Shown here piece by piece: positions 6,202 to 7,231 of a stretch of DNA of 7,231 bases (position 1 is its first letter; each line of letters opens with the position of its first letter). The DNA is from Gammaproteobacteria bacterium (GTDB lineage: Bacteria; Pseudomonadota; Gammaproteobacteria; GCA-001735895). The translations under genes and the position numbers were made by a program. A model generated the notes under the pieces. That model made no database searches, was not told the origin of the DNA, and saw only the letters and a program-made list of their open reading frames with translations. The stretch lies in the NCBI GenBank assembly GCA_003645435.1, contig QNFD01000131.1, forward strand, positions 1 to 7,231, written 5' to 3'.

Positions 6202-6933
6202 TTAAGCAGCAATTCTCGCTTTGCATTTACCGAACCCTATCAACCCAATGAGGGCCGTGCCGAATAGCCAGACAGCGGCAGGTACCGGTACGTAAGACCG
6301 GACTAGCGCGGAGCCTAGCCGTGGTCTTGTCGTGTCCCTGCCGTATGAGGTAGTGTAGAATGCGCCTACTGATGCGACGAGTGCGTAGTCCCCATACGGG
6401 TTGTAGTTCGGGTTAGTGGGGTCGGGGGGGAAGGGGAAGTCGATCGCCAGGGCGGCGCCCCATATGTTGGGATGAAAGCCGTTATTATCGACAAAATTGT
6501 GACTTGTGCCTGAAAGGGCTTCGCCGCCCGGATGAAACGGACTGAGCGGCGCTGTAGTGACTCCCCATAAGCTAAGCAAATTGAATATCCAACCACCAGG
6601 ATCGTCCCCTGCATCGTCCCCCTGATACCCGGTAAAGGGTGCTGTGCCGCCGGCATGCGTGAAAAATAATTCTATCTCGGTCGTACTCGCGTATCGCCAA
6701 CCCTCGTAAAGTCCACCAGATCCTAATTGACCAATTACATCATTGTATGAGCGATTCGTGGATTCTGTAAGGTCAAGCCAATCCAACCCCGATGCATCGT
6801 CTCTCGTGACCGACCCGACTCCAAAAATCGCGTCGTCTGCGCTCATTAAGGCTGCATTAACTGACGAAATGGACAAGCCCAACAACGCCAGGCCAAAAAG
6901 AATAAAACGATTGAACGAACGAAGATACAACAT
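6202..6933 (-). CDS. PEP-CTERM sorting-domain secreted protein
   Basis: The protein has 243 residues. The N-terminus (MLYLRSFNRFILFGLALLGL) is a signal peptide with likely cleavage after SVNA (residue 27). The mature N-terminal part contains VTRDDASGLDWLDLTES and SYNDVIGQLGSGGLYEGWRYAS, a pattern repeatedly seen in PEP-CTERM proteins and resembling DUF1566-like modules. The C-terminus is a tripartite sorting signal: VPVPAAVWLFG (215-225), a hydrophobic stretch (TALIGLIGFG), then a short basic tail (KCKARIAA). By family knowledge, an exosortase in the inner membrane would cleave at the VPxP site and release the protein to the cell surface or the extracellular polysaccharide. No exosortase lies in this window. 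The start is well supported by GGAGGA eight bases upstream. The middle is rich in Gly, Pro, Asp and Asn, with no catalytic motif recognised. Specific function unknown; structural or matrix roles are guesses. Confidence 0.88.
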   Translation of the reverse strand: MLYLRSFNRFILFGLALLGLSISSVNAALMSADDAIFGVGSVTRDDASGLDWLDLTESTNRSYNDVIGQLGSGGLYEGWRYASTTEIELFFTHAGGTAPFTGYQGDDAGDDPGGWIFNLLSLWGVTTAPLSPFHPGGEALSGTSHNFVDNNGFHPNIWGAALAIDFPFPPDPTNPNYNPYGDYALVASVGAFYTTSYGRDTTRPRLGSALVRSYVPVPAAVWLFGTALIGLIGFGKCKARIAA

Positions 6934-6941
6934 ACGGCTAG

Positions 6942-6947
6942 TCCTCC
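6942..6947 (-). promoter_or_regulatory. Strong Shine-Dalgarno (GGAGGA) of the PEP-CTERM gene
   Basis: GGAGGA on the minus strand lies 8 bases before the ATG at 6933-6931, which fixes that start. It is the best ribosome-binding site in the window; the genes further down the strand have weak or distant ones. Confidence 0.8.
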
Positions 6948-6976
6948 AACTCCGGATTTAGCAATTTCTAGTCTTT

Positions 6977-7006
6977 CCCATACCACACGTTAACAGCATG
7001 CGACAA
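6977..7006 (-). promoter_or_regulatory. Possible sigma70-type promoter of the PEP-CTERM gene
   Basis: TTGTCG (7001-7006) as -35 and TATGGG (6977-6982) as -10, preceded by TGG as an extended -10, are separated by 18 bases on the minus strand. The match is only partial. No sigma54-type GG-N10-GC pair was found in the stretch just upstream of the gene. Confidence 0.3.
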
Positions 7007-7212
7007 GTGAAGCATCACCTATATGGGGTAAATCCGTAGATTATGAGGGGTTATTTCCTGCCGACCGGTAATATTGATCGTTCGTCGTGATACTGCGGAC
7101 GTCTGCTTCACGTCGCTGGACTAAACCACTCTCGCGGTAACGGGTGCCAATCTGTAATCACATTCTATCAGCGTATCTTTAATGTTTGAGGAACGAGGCA
7201 TTCGATTTCACT

Positions 7213-7231
7213 ATGCGTAAACTCGCAGCCA
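7213..7231 (+). CDS. Possible start of a plus-strand exported protein (runs off the right edge)
   Basis: Only six full codons are visible: MRKLAA, a basic then hydrophobic opening typical of a signal peptide. GAGG (7195-7198) lies 14 bases before the ATG and GAGGA (7188-7192) further up, so the spacing is poor. If real, the gene diverges from the PEP-CTERM gene and shares the 279-base gap 6934-7212 with it. Too little is visible to name a family. Confidence 0.35.

Noticed and set aside
6366..6656. Minus-strand frame of 96 codons within the PEP-CTERM gene
   Set aside because: Out-of-frame reading of a gene with clear signal peptide and sorting tail in the other frame.
7086..7112. Imperfect palindrome CGTGA...GCGGACGTCTGC...TCACG in the divergent intergenic region
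   Set aside because: Arms are interrupted unevenly and the inner part has no loop; it could be a protein-binding site but is not strong enough to list.
7182..7220. ATG at 7182 as an alternative plus-strand start
   Set aside because: That frame stops after 12 codons at 7218-7220.
1..7231. CRISPR array, tRNA, rRNA, insertion sequence
   Set aside because: No repeat-spacer pattern, cloverleaf, rRNA signature, transposase-like frame or flanking terminal repeats were seen.

Overview
The window looks like a chromosomal segment from a Gram-negative proteobacterium, most likely a gammaproteobacterium. The pointers are a PEP-CTERM-type sorting tail of the VPxPAAxWLFG kind, a WaaL/Wzy-like polysaccharide ligase or polymerase next to a GT4 glycosyltransferase, and a periplasmic c-type cytochrome. 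All identifications come from reading the translations; no database search was possible.

Layout: nearly everything is on the minus strand, so transcription runs from high to low coordinates. (1) At the right edge, 7213-7231 may be the first codons of a plus-strand exported protein. (2) 6202-6933 encodes a secreted PEP-CTERM protein with a strong Shine-Dalgarno. (3) 5888-6201 is non-coding and probably holds the leader of the next operon: a perfect TATAAT and two inverted repeats. (4) 2722-5887 is one large gene for a periplasmic beta-propeller/di-haem cytochrome c, split into two reading frames at a run of eight T (minus strand) at 4951-4958. Removing one T gives a continuous protein of about 1054 residues. 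(5) 1956-2720 follows one base later and encodes a haem-oxygenase-like-fold protein, candidate iron or diiron oxidase, with two ExxH motifs. (6) After a 107-base gap with a hairpin, 295-1848 encodes a multi-pass O-antigen ligase/polymerase-like protein. (7) Its last bases overlap the start of a GT4 glycosyltransferase that runs off the left edge.

How the genes may work together: the left part is an extracellular polysaccharide locus, and PEP-CTERM proteins are commonly found in genomes with such loci and an exosortase. Between them sits a tightly coupled pair, a periplasmic di-haem cytochrome fused to a propeller and a small haem-oxygenase-like protein. I know of no defined function for this pair. 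It could be a redox or protein-modifying system, but that is inference. The most notable point is the homopolymer-split cytochrome, which may be a sequencing error, a recent mutation, a phase-variable switch or a slippage site.
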